Origin: Betaproteobacteria bacterium
GTDB taxonomy: Bacteria; Pseudomonadota; Gammaproteobacteria; Burkholderiales; Rhodocyclaceae
Length of the DNA stretch: 33,506 nucleotides
NCBI GenBank assembly: GCA_004295105.1
Contig: SHNC01000214.1
Span: forward strand, 1 to 33,506
Direction of reading: 5' to 3'
Positions within the stretch are counted from its first letter, which is position 1. The number at the start of each line of letters is the position of its first letter. Positions 15,335 through 23,397 of this stretch are shown in pieces. The position numbers and the translations under genes are program-made. Below the pieces are notes generated by a model. That model saw nothing but the letters and a program-made list of their open reading frames with translations. It was not told the origin of the DNA and searched no databases.

Positions 15335-16747
15335 TCAGATCACGCGCGAGTAGCGCGTCCTTTCGCGGTCGGCACGCAGGTAACGGTCGAACACCATCGC
15401 GATGCCCCGCACCAGCAGGCGACCGGCAGGCAGCACGCTGATCCAGTCACCCTCGACCTTCAGCAGACCGGCCTTCTGCATGTCCTTCAGGTCCTGCAGC
15501 TCTTCAGCGAAGTACTCGCGGAAATTGATCAGGTGGGCAATCTCGATCGACTGCATGGACAGTTCGAAGTGGCACATCAAGGCCTGGATCACCGCCCGGC
15601 GCAACAGGTCGTCCGCGGTGAGCTCGATGCCGCGCAGCACCGGCAGCTCGTCGCGGTCGAGGGCATCGTAATACTCGTCCAGCGTCTTGACGTTCTGCGA
15701 ATACACCGGCCCCACCTTACCGATCGCCGACACGCCGAAGGCCAGCAGGTCGCACTCGGCATGCGTCGAATAGCCTTGGAAGTTGCGGTGCAGCCGCCCC
15801 TGACGCTGGGCAATCGTCAGTTCGTCGTCGGGTTTGGCAAAGTGGTCCATGCCGATATAGACGTAACCGGCGTCGGTCAGCCGGCGGATACCGAGCTGCA
15901 GCAATTGCAGCTTGGCGTCTGGCGTCGGCATGTCGCTCATGAAAATGCGCCGCTGCGGCTTGAACAGGCCCGGCAGATGCGCATAGCTGTATAGCGACAC
16001 CCGATCCGGTGCGATCTGCAGCACCTGTTCCAGCGTGCGATTGAAGCTGATCACGTTCTGCTTCGGCAGGCCGTAGATCAGGTCCATGCTGACCGACTTG
16101 AAGCCGGTATCGCGCGCGGCATCGATGACGAGCTTGGTCTCGTCGACGCTCTGGATGCGGTTGACCGCCTTCTGCACGTCCTCGGCGAAATCCTGCACGC
16201 CCACGCTCATGCGGTTGAAGCCGAGATCGGCGAGCAGCTTCACGGTATCGAAGTCGACCTTGCGCGGGTCGACCTCGATCGAATACTCGCCATTCGGCAC
16301 CAGCGTGAAGTGCTCGCGCACGGCCCCCATCAGTTCGCGCATCTCGTCGTGCGACAGAAAGGTCGGCGTCCCACCACCGAGGTGCAATTGCGTGACCTGG
16401 CGGCTGCCCTGCAGGCAGGCGGCCTGCATCGCGATCTCTTTTGCCAGATATTTCAGGTACTTCGCCGATCGACCGTGATCCTTGGTGATGATCTTGTTGC
16501 AGGCGCAGTAGTAGCAGATCGTGTTACAGAACGGGATGTGGAAGTATAATGAGAGCGGTTTGCTTACCCCGCCGATCGCCCGCTTCGCCAACCACGCCTT
16601 CAGCGCGTCGGCATTGAAGGCCTCCACGAAACGGTCTGCGGTGGGGTACGAGGTGTACCGCGGTCCGTTGATGTCGAAGCGGCGGATCAATTGCGGATCG
16701 AAGATGAGGTCGTTGTGGCTGGTCACGGTCTGACTGGTCATGGTCAT
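15335..16747 (-). CDS. hemN: Oxygen-independent coproporphyrinogen III oxidase
   Basis: The 470-residue radical-SAM enzyme oxidatively decarboxylates coproporphyrinogen III to protoporphyrinogen IX without oxygen, supplying haem for anaerobic and microaerobic cytochromes. The cluster motif C74-x3-C78-x2-C81-x-C83 (CNTICYYCAC) is intact, preceded by GPRYTSYPTADRF. GGGTPTFL and the C-terminal HemN domain follow. It is the full-length HemN type (about 460 residues), not the shorter HemW. ATG at 16747 is used; ATG 16741 is also possible and a further upstream TTG (16819) overlaps the FNR box. The box at 16806-16819 predicts induction by FNR or Dnr at low oxygen. Confidence 0.96.
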   Translation of the reverse strand: MTMTSQTVTSHNDLIFDPQLIRRFDINGPRYTSYPTADRFVEAFNADALKAWLAKRAIGGVSKPLSLYFHIPFCNTICYYCACNKIITKDHGRSAKYLKYLAKEIAMQAACLQGSRQVTQLHLGGGTPTFLSHDEMRELMGAVREHFTLVPNGEYSIEVDPRKVDFDTVKLLADLGFNRMSVGVQDFAEDVQKAVNRIQSVDETKLVIDAARDTGFKSVSMDLIYGLPKQNVISFNRTLEQVLQIAPDRVSLYSYAHLPGLFKPQRRIFMSDMPTPDAKLQLLQLGIRRLTDAGYVYIGMDHFAKPDDELTIAQRQGRLHRNFQGYSTHAECDLLAFGVSAIGKVGPVYSQNVKTLDEYYDALDRDELPVLRGIELTADDLLRRAVIQALMCHFELSMQSIEIAHLINFREYFAEELQDLKDMQKAGLLKVEGDWISVLPAGRLLVRGIAMVFDRYLRADRERTRYSRVI

Positions 16748-16805
16748 GCTGCGGGCTCTGGTGCCGTTGTGTGCCCAACGATGGCAGATCGCCCGCGAAT
16801 TGTGG

Positions 16806-16819
16806 TTGACGTGGATCAA
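16806..16819. promoter_or_regulatory. FNR/Dnr box between hemN and fnr
   Basis: TTGAC-GTGG-ATCAA differs from the ideal TTGAT-N4-ATCAA by one base. It lies 59 bp from both the hemN ATG and the fnr ATG. On the hemN side a weak -10 (CATCGT, 16778-16783) sits at the class II distance. On the fnr side no convincing -10 was seen, so autoregulation of fnr is possible but less clear. Confidence 0.8.
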
Positions 16820-16877
16820 CGTGCCCGGAATGAGTGGGCGTCACCGGTTAAGACAAGGGAAACGAAATTTCGTGCAG

Positions 16878-17618
16878 ATGAAGGCGGCAGTCCCCATCAC
16901 CGTCAATGGGCTGAAGGCATCGTGTTCGCAGTGTAACCTCGTTGAGCTCTGCCTGCCGTTCGGAATGTCCGAACACGATCTGGACCGTCTCGACGAACTG
17001 GTGGGTGCGCGGCGCAAGATCAAGCGCCAGCAGAGCCTGTATCGCGCCGGCGACACGTTCGAGGCTATCTATGCGATCCGCGCCGGTTCCTTCAAGACCG
17101 ACGTACTGCTCGAGGATGGCCGCGACCAGGTCACCGGCTTCCAGATGACGGGCGAGATCCTCGGCCTCGACGGCATCAGCACCGAATCGCATTCCTGCAA
17201 CGCCATCGCCCTCGAGGACAGCGAAGTCTGCGTGATTCCTTACGCCAAGCTGGAGGAATTGTCGCGCGAGGTGGAGGGCCTGCAGCATCAGTTCCACAAG
17301 GTCATGAGCCGTGAGATCGTGCGCGACCACGGCGTGATGATGCTGCTCGGCTCGATGCGCGCCGAGGAGCGCCTGGCCGCCTTCCTGCTGAACATGTCCC
17401 AACGCTTCACCGCACGCGGCTTCTCGCCGGCCGAATTCCACCTGCGCATGACGCGCGACGAAATCGGCTCCTACCTTGGCTTGAAGCTCGAGACCGTTTC
17501 GCGTGCTTTCTCGCGCTTCCAGGAGGAAGGGCTGGTGAGCGTGCAGCAGAAGCATATCCGCATCCTGAATGCGGCCAGCCTCAAAAGGCTGCTTCAGCAC
17601 CAGTCCGGCAACCGCTGA
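16878..17618 (+). CDS. fnr: FNR oxygen-sensing transcriptional regulator
   Basis: The 246-residue regulator carries the N-terminal cluster cysteines C16-x2-C19-x5-C25 (CSQCNLVELC) plus C107 (SHSCNAI), the four ligands of the oxygen-labile [4Fe-4S] cluster. A cyclic-nucleotide-type beta-roll (about 35-140), a dimerisation helix and a C-terminal helix-turn-helix with ETVSRAFSRF follow; the E-x2-SR pattern reads TTGAT half-sites. Matching boxes lie in this window at 16806, 20360, 26673 and 26949. ATG 16878 is chosen; an in-frame GTG at 16872 is also possible and the ribosome site (AGGGA, 16855-16859) is distant. Length is normal for FNR. Confidence 0.96.
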   Translation: MKAAVPITVNGLKASCSQCNLVELCLPFGMSEHDLDRLDELVGARRKIKRQQSLYRAGDTFEAIYAIRAGSFKTDVLLEDGRDQVTGFQMTGEILGLDGISTESHSCNAIALEDSEVCVIPYAKLEELSREVEGLQHQFHKVMSREIVRDHGVMMLLGSMRAEERLAAFLLNMSQRFTARGFSPAEFHLRMTRDEIGSYLGLKLETVSRAFSRFQEEGLVSVQQKHIRILNAASLKRLLQHQSGNR

Positions 17619-17646
17619 AGCGAGGCCTGCTTTGCCGGGGCGCGGA

Positions 17647-18042
17647 TCAGACCGCCCCGCCCGCCGCCAGATAACCCAGGGGATCCTTCGTCAGCGCCAC
17701 CGACACGATCCACAGGAAGACTGCGATCGCCGCCGCGAACGCCACCCCGCGAATCGCGAGCGTCGGTCCGCGCTTGAGGGCGACCGTGCCGAGCAGGATG
17801 TAGGCAATCAGGCCGAACACCTTGGCCGTGACCCACGACGCGAAGAACGGGTACTGCGCGATCATGGCGGCCAGCGCGAGTGCGCTGCCGAGCAGCAGGC
17901 TGTCGACGATGTGCGGCAACACCCGCGTCAGGCGGTGCTGCAACCGACGGCTGCCGGTCAACATCCACATCCCGCGCAGCAGAAAGCCCAAGCCGCTGAG
18001 CACCACGCAGGTGACGTGCAGGTGTTTGATCGCGAGATACAT
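17647..18042 (-). CDS. SirB2-like inner-membrane protein
   Basis: The 131-residue, four-helix membrane protein matches the SirB2-type pattern: starts MYLAIKHLHVTCVVLSGLGFLLRG, contains RVLPHIVDSLLLGSALALA, and ends with a hydrophobic helix. The family is widespread near respiratory and invasion-regulator genes in proteobacteria, and its biochemical role is unknown. AGGAG lies five bases before the ATG. It converges with fnr (28-bp gap) and is divergent from the Dnr-like gene, with which it shares a 98-bp spacer. Confidence 0.82.
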   Translation of the reverse strand: MYLAIKHLHVTCVVLSGLGFLLRGMWMLTGSRRLQHRLTRVLPHIVDSLLLGSALALAAMIAQYPFFASWVTAKVFGLIAYILLGTVALKRGPTLAIRGVAFAAAIAVFLWIVSVALTKDPLGYLAAGGAV

Positions 18043-18140
18043 CGCTGCTCCTGATCCGGGGGCGCATCTGCGCCGGCACTTGGGGACGCGACCCTAACAC
18101 GAGCGCGTTAAAATTGCTTCTCACTTCGGAGTGCATGCTC

Positions 18141-18821
18141 ATGGCCAACGCGCCTGTCGATATCCCTGCCCTGCTGCGCCGCATACCGCTGTTCAGCGAA
18201 CTGTCCGACGCCGACCTCGAGCGCGTCGTGCGTTACGCCCGCGAGCGCCGCCTCGCGCGCGGCGAAGTACTGTTCCAGCGAGGTGACCTGCCGCACGGCT
18301 TCTATTTTCTCGTCAGCGGCCAAGTCAAGCTCGCGTTCTCGTCCGCCCAGGGCACCGAGAAGGTGGTCGAGATTCTCGGTCCGATGCAGAGTTTCGGCGA
18401 GGCGGTGATGTTCATGAACCGACCGTACCCGGTATTCGCCGAGGCGCTGACCGAGAGCGTGCTGCTGCACATCGGACAGGCGGTCGTCACCGAGTTGATC
18501 GAGCAGGATTCCAAATTCGCCCTCAAGTTGCTGGCCGGCATGTCGGTGCGGATGCACGGGCTGGTGAGCGACGTCGAGACCTATTCGCTGCGCTCCAGCG
18601 TGCAGCGCGTCATCGGCTACCTGCTGCAGCCGGCCGACGGCGACAAGCCGTGCGAATTCGCGCTGCCGACCAGCAAGCAGGTGATCGCATCGCGTCTCAA
18701 CCTGACGCCCGAGACGCTGTCCCGGATCTTCCATGACCTTTCCGAAGCCGGCCTGATCACCGTGCATGGCAAGCACATCACGCTGCACGATCCTGGCCGG
18801 CTGGCGCGCTACCAGAGCTGA
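18141..18821 (+). CDS. Dnr-like Crp/Fnr regulator (nitrogen-oxide/denitrification type)
   Basis: The 226-residue regulator has the CRP/FNR fold: a beta-roll sensor (about 12-125), a long helix and a C-terminal helix-turn-helix with TSKQVIASRLNLTPETLSRIF. It lacks the N-terminal cysteine cluster of FNR and has the length of Pseudomonas Dnr, which senses NO with haem. Its recognition helix (ETLSR) has the same E-x2-SR reading as the fnr product, so both could bind the same boxes. ATG 18141 is favoured over 18135 because GGAG (18128-18131) is nine bases upstream. A TAAAAT -10 candidate lies at 18109. Assignment to Dnr rather than another cysteine-free Fnr-like subgroup is by overall look, not by a unique motif. 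Confidence 0.85.
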   Translation: MANAPVDIPALLRRIPLFSELSDADLERVVRYARERRLARGEVLFQRGDLPHGFYFLVSGQVKLAFSSAQGTEKVVEILGPMQSFGEAVMFMNRPYPVFAEALTESVLLHIGQAVVTELIEQDSKFALKLLAGMSVRMHGLVSDVETYSLRSSVQRVIGYLLQPADGDKPCEFALPTSKQVIASRLNLTPETLSRIFHDLSEAGLITVHGKHITLHDPGRLARYQS

Positions 18822-18905
18822 ATCGAGTGCCTTGCAGCGGCCCGTCCCGCCGCACCACCGAGGCTCCGGAGCTGCTGCCGCGCGCCCACGCCCCTGTGGC
18901 ATGGA

Positions 18906-20315
18906 TCAATGGAGCGCATACACCTTGCCCGGCTCCGGAATCACGGGCTCAGGCCAGCCCAGCGCCGACTGTATCGCCGCGGCAAAGGTGGTCGCCGCGG
19001 CCATTTCCCCATGCACGACGAAGGTCTTGCGCGGGGGCTGGTGCAGATGTCCAAGCCAAGCCAGCAGCGCCGGCTGGTCGGCGTGCGCCGACAGGCCGCC
19101 GATGGTATGAATCCGCGCGCGAACGGGGATGCGTTCCCCGAACAGCGTGACGTAGCGCGCACCGTCGACCAGCCTTCGTCCCAGCGTTCCGGCCGCCTGG
19201 AAACCGACCATGACGATCGAACATTCGCGCCGGTCGAGGTTATAGCGCAGGTGGTGCTTGATGCGGCCCGCTTCGCACATCCCCGAAGCCGATAGGATCA
19301 CCAGCCCGCCGCGGCAACCGTTCAGCGCGATCGACTCCTCCACGTCCTGCACGAAACGCACGCTGAACCGATCGCTGTTGTGCTGCGCCCAGCGATAGAG
19401 TTCGCGCGTCTCCGCATCCCACAAGTCCTCGTGCTTCACCGTGAGTGCGGTCGCTGCCGACGCCATCGGCGAGTCGACCACCACCTGCAACCTGTCGATG
19501 CGGCCCGAGCGCACGAGGTCCGCCAGCACGAAGAGCAGTTCCTGCGTACGTCCCACTGCGAAGGCGGGGATGATGACGTTGCCCCCGTCGTGGACGAGAG
19601 TCTGGTGGAGGGCGACGGTGAGTTCATCGAGTGTCTGCGCCATCTGCCGGTGGGCACGATTGCCGTACGTCGACTCGATGCACAGGATGTCGGCACGCTC
19701 GGTGACTTCGGGATCGCGCAGCACCGGCCGCAAGGGCTGGCCCAGGTCGCCACTGAAGACGATCCGCCGCGTTGCGCCTCCCATCGCCACGTCCACCTCG
19801 ATGAAGGATGAACCGAGGATGTGACCCGCGTCGCGGAATCGACAGCGAACACCCTTGTGCGGCTCGAGACCTTCGTCGTAATCGATCGCGCGCAGACGCG
19901 ACAGGCTGAGGCGTGCCTGCTCCACAGTGTACAGCGGCGCGACGTCCCAGCCCCGCCTCGCGTGCCGCGCCCGATCGTGCCGATTGGCCCACTCCGCTTC
20001 CTTTTCCTGGATGTGGGCAGCGTCGAGCAACATCACGCCGAGCAGATCCACCGTGGCGCGCGTTGCATAGATGGGCCCCTTGTATCCCAGTGCTACCAGC
20101 CGCGGGAGGAGCCCCGAGTGGTCGAGGTGGGCATGAGTGAGCAGGACGAAGTCGATGTCCCGCAGGGCGAAATCGAGCGCGCGCATGTTCCTGAGGGGAG
20201 CACTGCGCCCCCCCTGGAACAGTCCGCAGTCGACGAGGAAACAGCCTCCCTCGTGCCGAACGCGAGTGCACGATCCGGTCACTTCACCCGCAGCTCCCAG
20301 GAAGGTCAGTTCCAT
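18906..20315 (-). CDS. Metallo-beta-lactamase/beta-CASP family RNA-processing exonuclease
   Basis: The 469-residue protein has the MBL zinc motif HAHLDH (61-66), a later DAGHILGSSF ligand, the phosphate-binding FSGDLGQP, and a beta-CASP insert with SPMASAAT. GMCEAGRIKHHL and a C-terminal RMMBL segment (IGGLSAHADQ, FVVHGE) follow. This is the Ysh1/CPSF-73-like bacterial group that processes or degrades RNA. ATG 20315 is preferred over 20336 because the MELTFLGAAGEVTGS fold start is there and AGGGGAA precedes it. It is divergent from the universal stress gene; the FNR box in the shared 122-bp spacer could also influence it. The RNA target is unknown. Confidence 0.92.
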   Translation of the reverse strand: MELTFLGAAGEVTGSCTRVRHEGGCFLVDCGLFQGGRSAPLRNMRALDFALRDIDFVLLTHAHLDHSGLLPRLVALGYKGPIYATRATVDLLGVMLLDAAHIQEKEAEWANRHDRARHARRGWDVAPLYTVEQARLSLSRLRAIDYDEGLEPHKGVRCRFRDAGHILGSSFIEVDVAMGGATRRIVFSGDLGQPLRPVLRDPEVTERADILCIESTYGNRAHRQMAQTLDELTVALHQTLVHDGGNVIIPAFAVGRTQELLFVLADLVRSGRIDRLQVVVDSPMASAATALTVKHEDLWDAETRELYRWAQHNSDRFSVRFVQDVEESIALNGCRGGLVILSASGMCEAGRIKHHLRYNLDRRECSIVMVGFQAAGTLGRRLVDGARYVTLFGERIPVRARIHTIGGLSAHADQPALLAWLGHLHQPPRKTFVVHGEMAAATTFAAAIQSALGWPEPVIPEPGKVYALH

Positions 20316-20359
20316 GCTCGGTTCCCCTGTCCGCATCCTGCTGTCGGAAGCGAATGCGA

Positions 20360-20403
20360 TTGATGGCCATCAAACCACCCCTGCGGTATTCGCAAGCTAT
20401 AAT
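20360..20403 (+). promoter_or_regulatory. FNR-dependent promoter of the universal stress gene
   Basis: A perfect TTGAT-GGCC-ATCAA box (20360-20373) is followed after 24 bp by a perfect TATAAT -10 (20398-20403). The box centre falls about 43 bp before the expected start, close to the class II position. It also lies 40-50 bp from the divergent beta-CASP gene. Confidence 0.85.
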
Positions 20404-20437
20404 GCCTTGTCGATCACACTAGCAGGGGAGCCCGACG

Positions 20438-20881
20438 ATGTTCAAACATTTCCTGGTACCGACGGATGGTTCGGCCTTGTCCGAGGGCACTGTCGCCCGC
20501 GCAGTGTCGTTTGCCCGCGAAGCGGGCGCGCGCATCACCTTTTTCTACGCTCAGCCCGACTTCCCCATGCCGATCTATGGCGAAGGCGCCTTGATCGACC
20601 CGACGACGCCGGAGCAGTTCGCCAAGGCGGCGGCGGCGGAAGCGGAACAGATCCTGCAGCGTGCGAAAGCCATGGCCGATGCCGAGGGTGTTTCGTCCGA
20701 TACCGACTCGGTGGTCAATGAAGTACCTTATGAAGCGATCATCGACGCGGCCGATCGCCATGGATGCGACCTGATCTTCATGGCGTCGCATGGGCGGCGC
20801 GGCATTGCCGGGCTGCTGCTCGGCAGCGAGACGCAAAAGGTGCTGACGCACAGCAAGACGCCGGTATTGGTCTATCGCTGA
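20438..20881 (+). CDS. Universal stress protein (UspA family)
   Basis: The 147-residue cytosolic protein has a single Usp domain: N-terminal LVPTDGSALS with the ATP-site Asp, and C-terminal ASHGRRGIAGLLLGS. This matches the nucleotide motif G-x2-G-x9-G-S except that the first Gly is Ala. A GGGGAG site precedes the ATG. The upstream FNR box with an ideal -10 predicts strong anaerobic induction, as known for Usp proteins of anaerobically energy-starved pseudomonads. It ends six bases before a long palindromic terminator. Confidence 0.93.
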   Translation: MFKHFLVPTDGSALSEGTVARAVSFAREAGARITFFYAQPDFPMPIYGEGALIDPTTPEQFAKAAAAEAEQILQRAKAMADAEGVSSDTDSVVNEVPYEAIIDAADRHGCDLIFMASHGRRGIAGLLLGSETQKVLTHSKTPVLVYR

Positions 20882-20886
20882 TCGCC

Positions 20887-20938
20887 GCATCACTAATGCA
20901 AACGGCCCGCCGAAGCGGGCCGTTTGCATTAGTGATGC
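20887..20938. terminator. 52-bp palindromic bidirectional terminator
   Basis: Two perfectly complementary 24-base arms flank a CGAA loop (UUCG on the minus strand); the core is GGCCCGC / GCGGGCC with flanking AAAC and GTTT. It separates the plus-strand stress gene (ends 20881) from the minus-strand cco-linked genes. The stop codon of the latter (20929-20931) lies inside the right arm. Confidence 0.85.
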
Positions 20939-21174
20939 CGGCTGGGCTGATTGAGTTCTGTTGCCGGTCGCTGCAAGAAGATGGTGGTCAGGCTCGAAGC
21001 CGCGCAAACGAGCCAGAATCCGATGAATCCGATCGAATACGTCGCCAGCGCACTGTAGTGCACCGGTTTGCCGAACAGATACAGTTCCTGCGGATCGACG
21101 ACCGTGAAGAAAACGCCTTCGGCCAGCGCCGCAACGAGGAAAGACGGCCACAGCACCAGAATCCACTTGCGCAT
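20929..21174 (-). CDS. Small inner-membrane protein at the end of the cco cluster
   Basis: The 81-residue protein has two predicted membrane helices (about 4-24 and 41-64) and a short polar tail. I recognise no family motif. The ATG 21174 was chosen because an AGGAGAG ribosome site lies seven to nine bases upstream; the frame continues upstream to 21249 but with a charged, non-membrane sequence. It is the last gene in the minus-strand series after ccoH and ends within the terminator palindrome. Position suggests a role connected with the cbb3 oxidase or membrane assembly, but that is inference only. Confidence 0.7.
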   Translation of the reverse strand: MRKWILVLWPSFLVAALAEGVFFTVVDPQELYLFGKPVHYSALATYSIGFIGFWLVCAASSLTTIFLQRPATELNQPSRHH

Positions 21175-21265
21175 CTGATCTCTCTCCTTTGCCGAGTCCT
21201 GTCCGACTTCGTGCCCGGACTTCGCGCTCCGCATCCTCATCTGCGACATGACGCTTCGCGAGAGG

Positions 21266-21385
21266 TCAATGATAAACGGCCATCACGATCATGAACAGGA
21301 TGGTGACCGGCCCGAGCAGGCCGATATCGGTACTGGCAAGCTCCCTCAGTGCCGTGATGCACCTCCTGTGCAGGCGACGCGTCAC
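21266..21385 (-). CDS. DUF3149-like single-helix microprotein after ccoH
   Basis: A 39-residue frame begins at a GTG overlapping the ccoH stop (GTGA, 21382-21385) and ends at 21266. Its second half, TDIGLLGPVTILFMIVMAVY, is one membrane helix and resembles the TDxGLxS...FMxxM pattern of DUF3149 microproteins. It stops right after the helix, lacking the basic tail I expect for that family. A strong AGGAGG lies inside the frame (21363-21368) with no ATG, GTG or TTG at proper distance in this frame, so the true start is uncertain. A 61-residue version from ATG 21451 would overlap ccoH by 70 bp. Confidence 0.5.
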   Translation of the reverse strand: MTRRLHRRCITALRELASTDIGLLGPVTILFMIVMAVYH

Positions 21386-21894
21386 GGCGCCGATGGATCG
21401 ATCCGGATTTCCGTCTCTGTCGGGAGATATGCGGTCCCGTTCATTCGCCAACTGCGGGACTCGTCTTCCAACTGAAACAACCAGCGACCGGTGGCGAGTG
21501 CGCTCATGCGGCCCTCGAACACGCCGCCCGAAGCGCTCAAGGTCAGTGTCTGGTCCATACCGCCGCGGGTCGGGTGCGACACCGTCACGATGATCCGGGA
21601 TGGCACACTGGCAAGGTCGCGCGCTGCAAGCTCGATGCGCATGGAATCACTGCGGATCTGGAGCCGCGCTGACAGCCCGAGTTCGCGCGCGCGCTCGGTT
21701 CGACCGATGGTCTGCACGATGGCGCGGCCTTCCTTGTAGTAGTCATCGACCACCAGGCCATCCCAGGTCTTGATCGCGATCACCAGGGTGATGACGCCGG
21801 CGATGACGGCAATGGCCGGCAAGGCGATCAGAAACCAGGGCCAGCCCTGACGGTACCAGGGAACGTTGTCGCGGTCGGTCAATGTCGTACTCAT
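21382..21894 (-). CDS. ccoH: FixH-family cbb3 oxidase assembly protein
   Basis: The 170-residue protein has one N-terminal membrane helix (about 16-40, after WYRQGWPWFLIALP) and a periplasmic domain containing the FixH hallmark DDYYKEG. CcoH contacts CcoN and is needed for stable cbb3 oxidase assembly. Its ATG starts one base after the ccoG stop (TGATATG), so translation is probably coupled. Confidence 0.92.
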   Translation of the reverse strand: MSTTLTDRDNVPWYRQGWPWFLIALPAIAVIAGVITLVIAIKTWDGLVVDDYYKEGRAIVQTIGRTERARELGLSARLQIRSDSMRIELAARDLASVPSRIIVTVSHPTRGGMDQTLTLSASGGVFEGRMSALATGRWLFQLEDESRSWRMNGTAYLPTETEIRIDPSAP

Positions 21895-21895
21895 A

Positions 21896-23323
21896 TCAAC
21901 GTGGGAACAGGAAGGTGGTCTTTTCGTGCACCGTCAGCGACGGATCGTCTTCCGCCTTGACGTCGAAGGCGATTTCGTTGGCGCCCGGTTTGCCGGAATC
22001 ATAGGGTACGAGCACGCGCAGCGTGACCGCTTCGGTGGCCGCAGGACCCACCTTCACCTTGCCGTCACCGTCGATCTTCACCCCCTCGAGGCCGGACACC
22101 GCCAGATTGAAGTTGCGCGCCGCCTCGGTCATGTTCATGACCTGCAGACGATAGACGTTCTCGATCATGCCGTCCTCGACCTCCCGTGCCAGCGAAGCGC
22201 GATCGCGGATCACGTCGACCCGCAGCGGCTCGCGCATCGCAAGCCCCCAGACGAAGCCGACGCACACCAGCGCCAGCACCGCACCGTAGAGCAGGGTTCG
22301 CGGACGCATCACGTGGGCGACGATCTCCTTGCTGCCCCAGTGCTGCCTGAGCGCGTTCTCGGTCGAGTAGCGGATCAGCCCCCGCGGATAGTTCATCTTG
22401 TCCATGACCTGGTCGCAGGCGTCGATGCAGGCTGCACAGCCGATGCACTCGTACTGCAGGCCCTTGCGGATGTCGATGCCGGTCGGGCAGACCTGCACGC
22501 AGATGCCGCAATCGATGCAATCGCCCTTGCCGACGCTGCGAGGGTCGATCCCCTTCCTGCGCGTGCCGCGAGGTTCGCCGCGTTCCTCATCGTAAGTGAT
22601 GACCAGGGTATCGGGATCGAACATCACGCTCTGGAAGCGCGCGTAGGGGCACATGTACTTGCAGACCTGCTCGCGCATGATGCCGGCGAACAGATAGGTG
22701 AAGCTGCCGTAGAACAGGATCCAGAACAGTTCCCACGGACCGAAGCCAAAAGTCGTCACCGACTGCAGCAGTTCCTGAAGCGGTGAAAAATAGGCGACGA
22801 AGGTGAAGCCGGTCCACAGCGACAGCAGGGCCCAGGCGCCGTATTTGGCACTGCGGATCGCCAGCTTGCGCCCGCTCATCGGTGCCTGATCGAGCTTCTG
22901 CCGCTTGTTGTGGTCGCCCTCGATCTTCTGCTCGATCCACATGAAGATCTCCGTATAGACCGTCTGCGGACACGCATAGCCGCACCACAAGCGGCCTGCC
23001 ACCGCGGTGAAGAAGAACAGCGCGTAGGCCGAGATGATGAGCAGGATGGCGAGGAAGAACACGTCCTGGGGCCAGAACACCCAGCCGAAAATGTAGAACT
23101 TGCGCTCGGTCAGATGAAACAGTACGGCCTGCCGGTCGTTCCACCTCAACCATGGCAGGCCGTAAAAGATGATCTGCGTGATCCACACCAAGGCCCAGCG
23201 CCAATTGGCGAAGAGGCCGGTCACCGCTCTCACGTAAAGCTTCTTGCGCGGCGCATAGAGGACTTCATCTTGGTCGACCGCGGCGTCCCGACGCGGAGAC
23301 GGTTTGGGGGAGGCGTCGTTCAT
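21896..23323 (-). CDS. ccoG: CcoG, membrane iron-sulfur protein (cupric reductase) for cbb3 assembly
   Basis: The 475-residue protein (RdxA/FixG family) has about five membrane helices, including GYACPQTVYTEIFMWIEQKIEG. A double [4Fe-4S] ferredoxin domain follows with CIDCGICVQVCP and CIGCAACIDACD (about 270-315). The C-terminal Ig-like periplasmic domain comes last. CcoG is known in Rhodobacter as a cupric reductase that provides Cu(I) for the CuB centre. The ATG at 23323 has only a weak ribosome site. It lies downstream of a hairpin terminator after ccoP, so it may be expressed by read-through or from its own weak promoter. Confidence 0.96.
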   Translation of the reverse strand: MNDASPKPSPRRDAAVDQDEVLYAPRKKLYVRAVTGLFANWRWALVWITQIIFYGLPWLRWNDRQAVLFHLTERKFYIFGWVFWPQDVFFLAILLIISAYALFFFTAVAGRLWCGYACPQTVYTEIFMWIEQKIEGDHNKRQKLDQAPMSGRKLAIRSAKYGAWALLSLWTGFTFVAYFSPLQELLQSVTTFGFGPWELFWILFYGSFTYLFAGIMREQVCKYMCPYARFQSVMFDPDTLVITYDEERGEPRGTRRKGIDPRSVGKGDCIDCGICVQVCPTGIDIRKGLQYECIGCAACIDACDQVMDKMNYPRGLIRYSTENALRQHWGSKEIVAHVMRPRTLLYGAVLALVCVGFVWGLAMREPLRVDVIRDRASLAREVEDGMIENVYRLQVMNMTEAARNFNLAVSGLEGVKIDGDGKVKVGPAATEAVTLRVLVPYDSGKPGANEIAFDVKAEDDPSLTVHEKTTFLFPR

Positions 23324-23365
23324 GATCGCTTTATTAGTGGATACTAACTTTTAGACAGCGAGAAA

Positions 23366-23387
23366 CCCCGGAGGTCGCCCTCCGGGG
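23366..23387 (-). terminator. Hairpin between ccoP and ccoG (attenuator/partial terminator)
   Basis: A perfect 9-bp stem, CCCCGGAGG / CCTCCGGGG, with a four-base loop is followed by TTTCTC on the minus strand, ten bases after the ccoP stop. It probably reduces transcription from the abundant structural genes into the accessory genes ccoG and ccoH. Confidence 0.7.
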
Positions 23388-23397
23388 CAAGACACGC

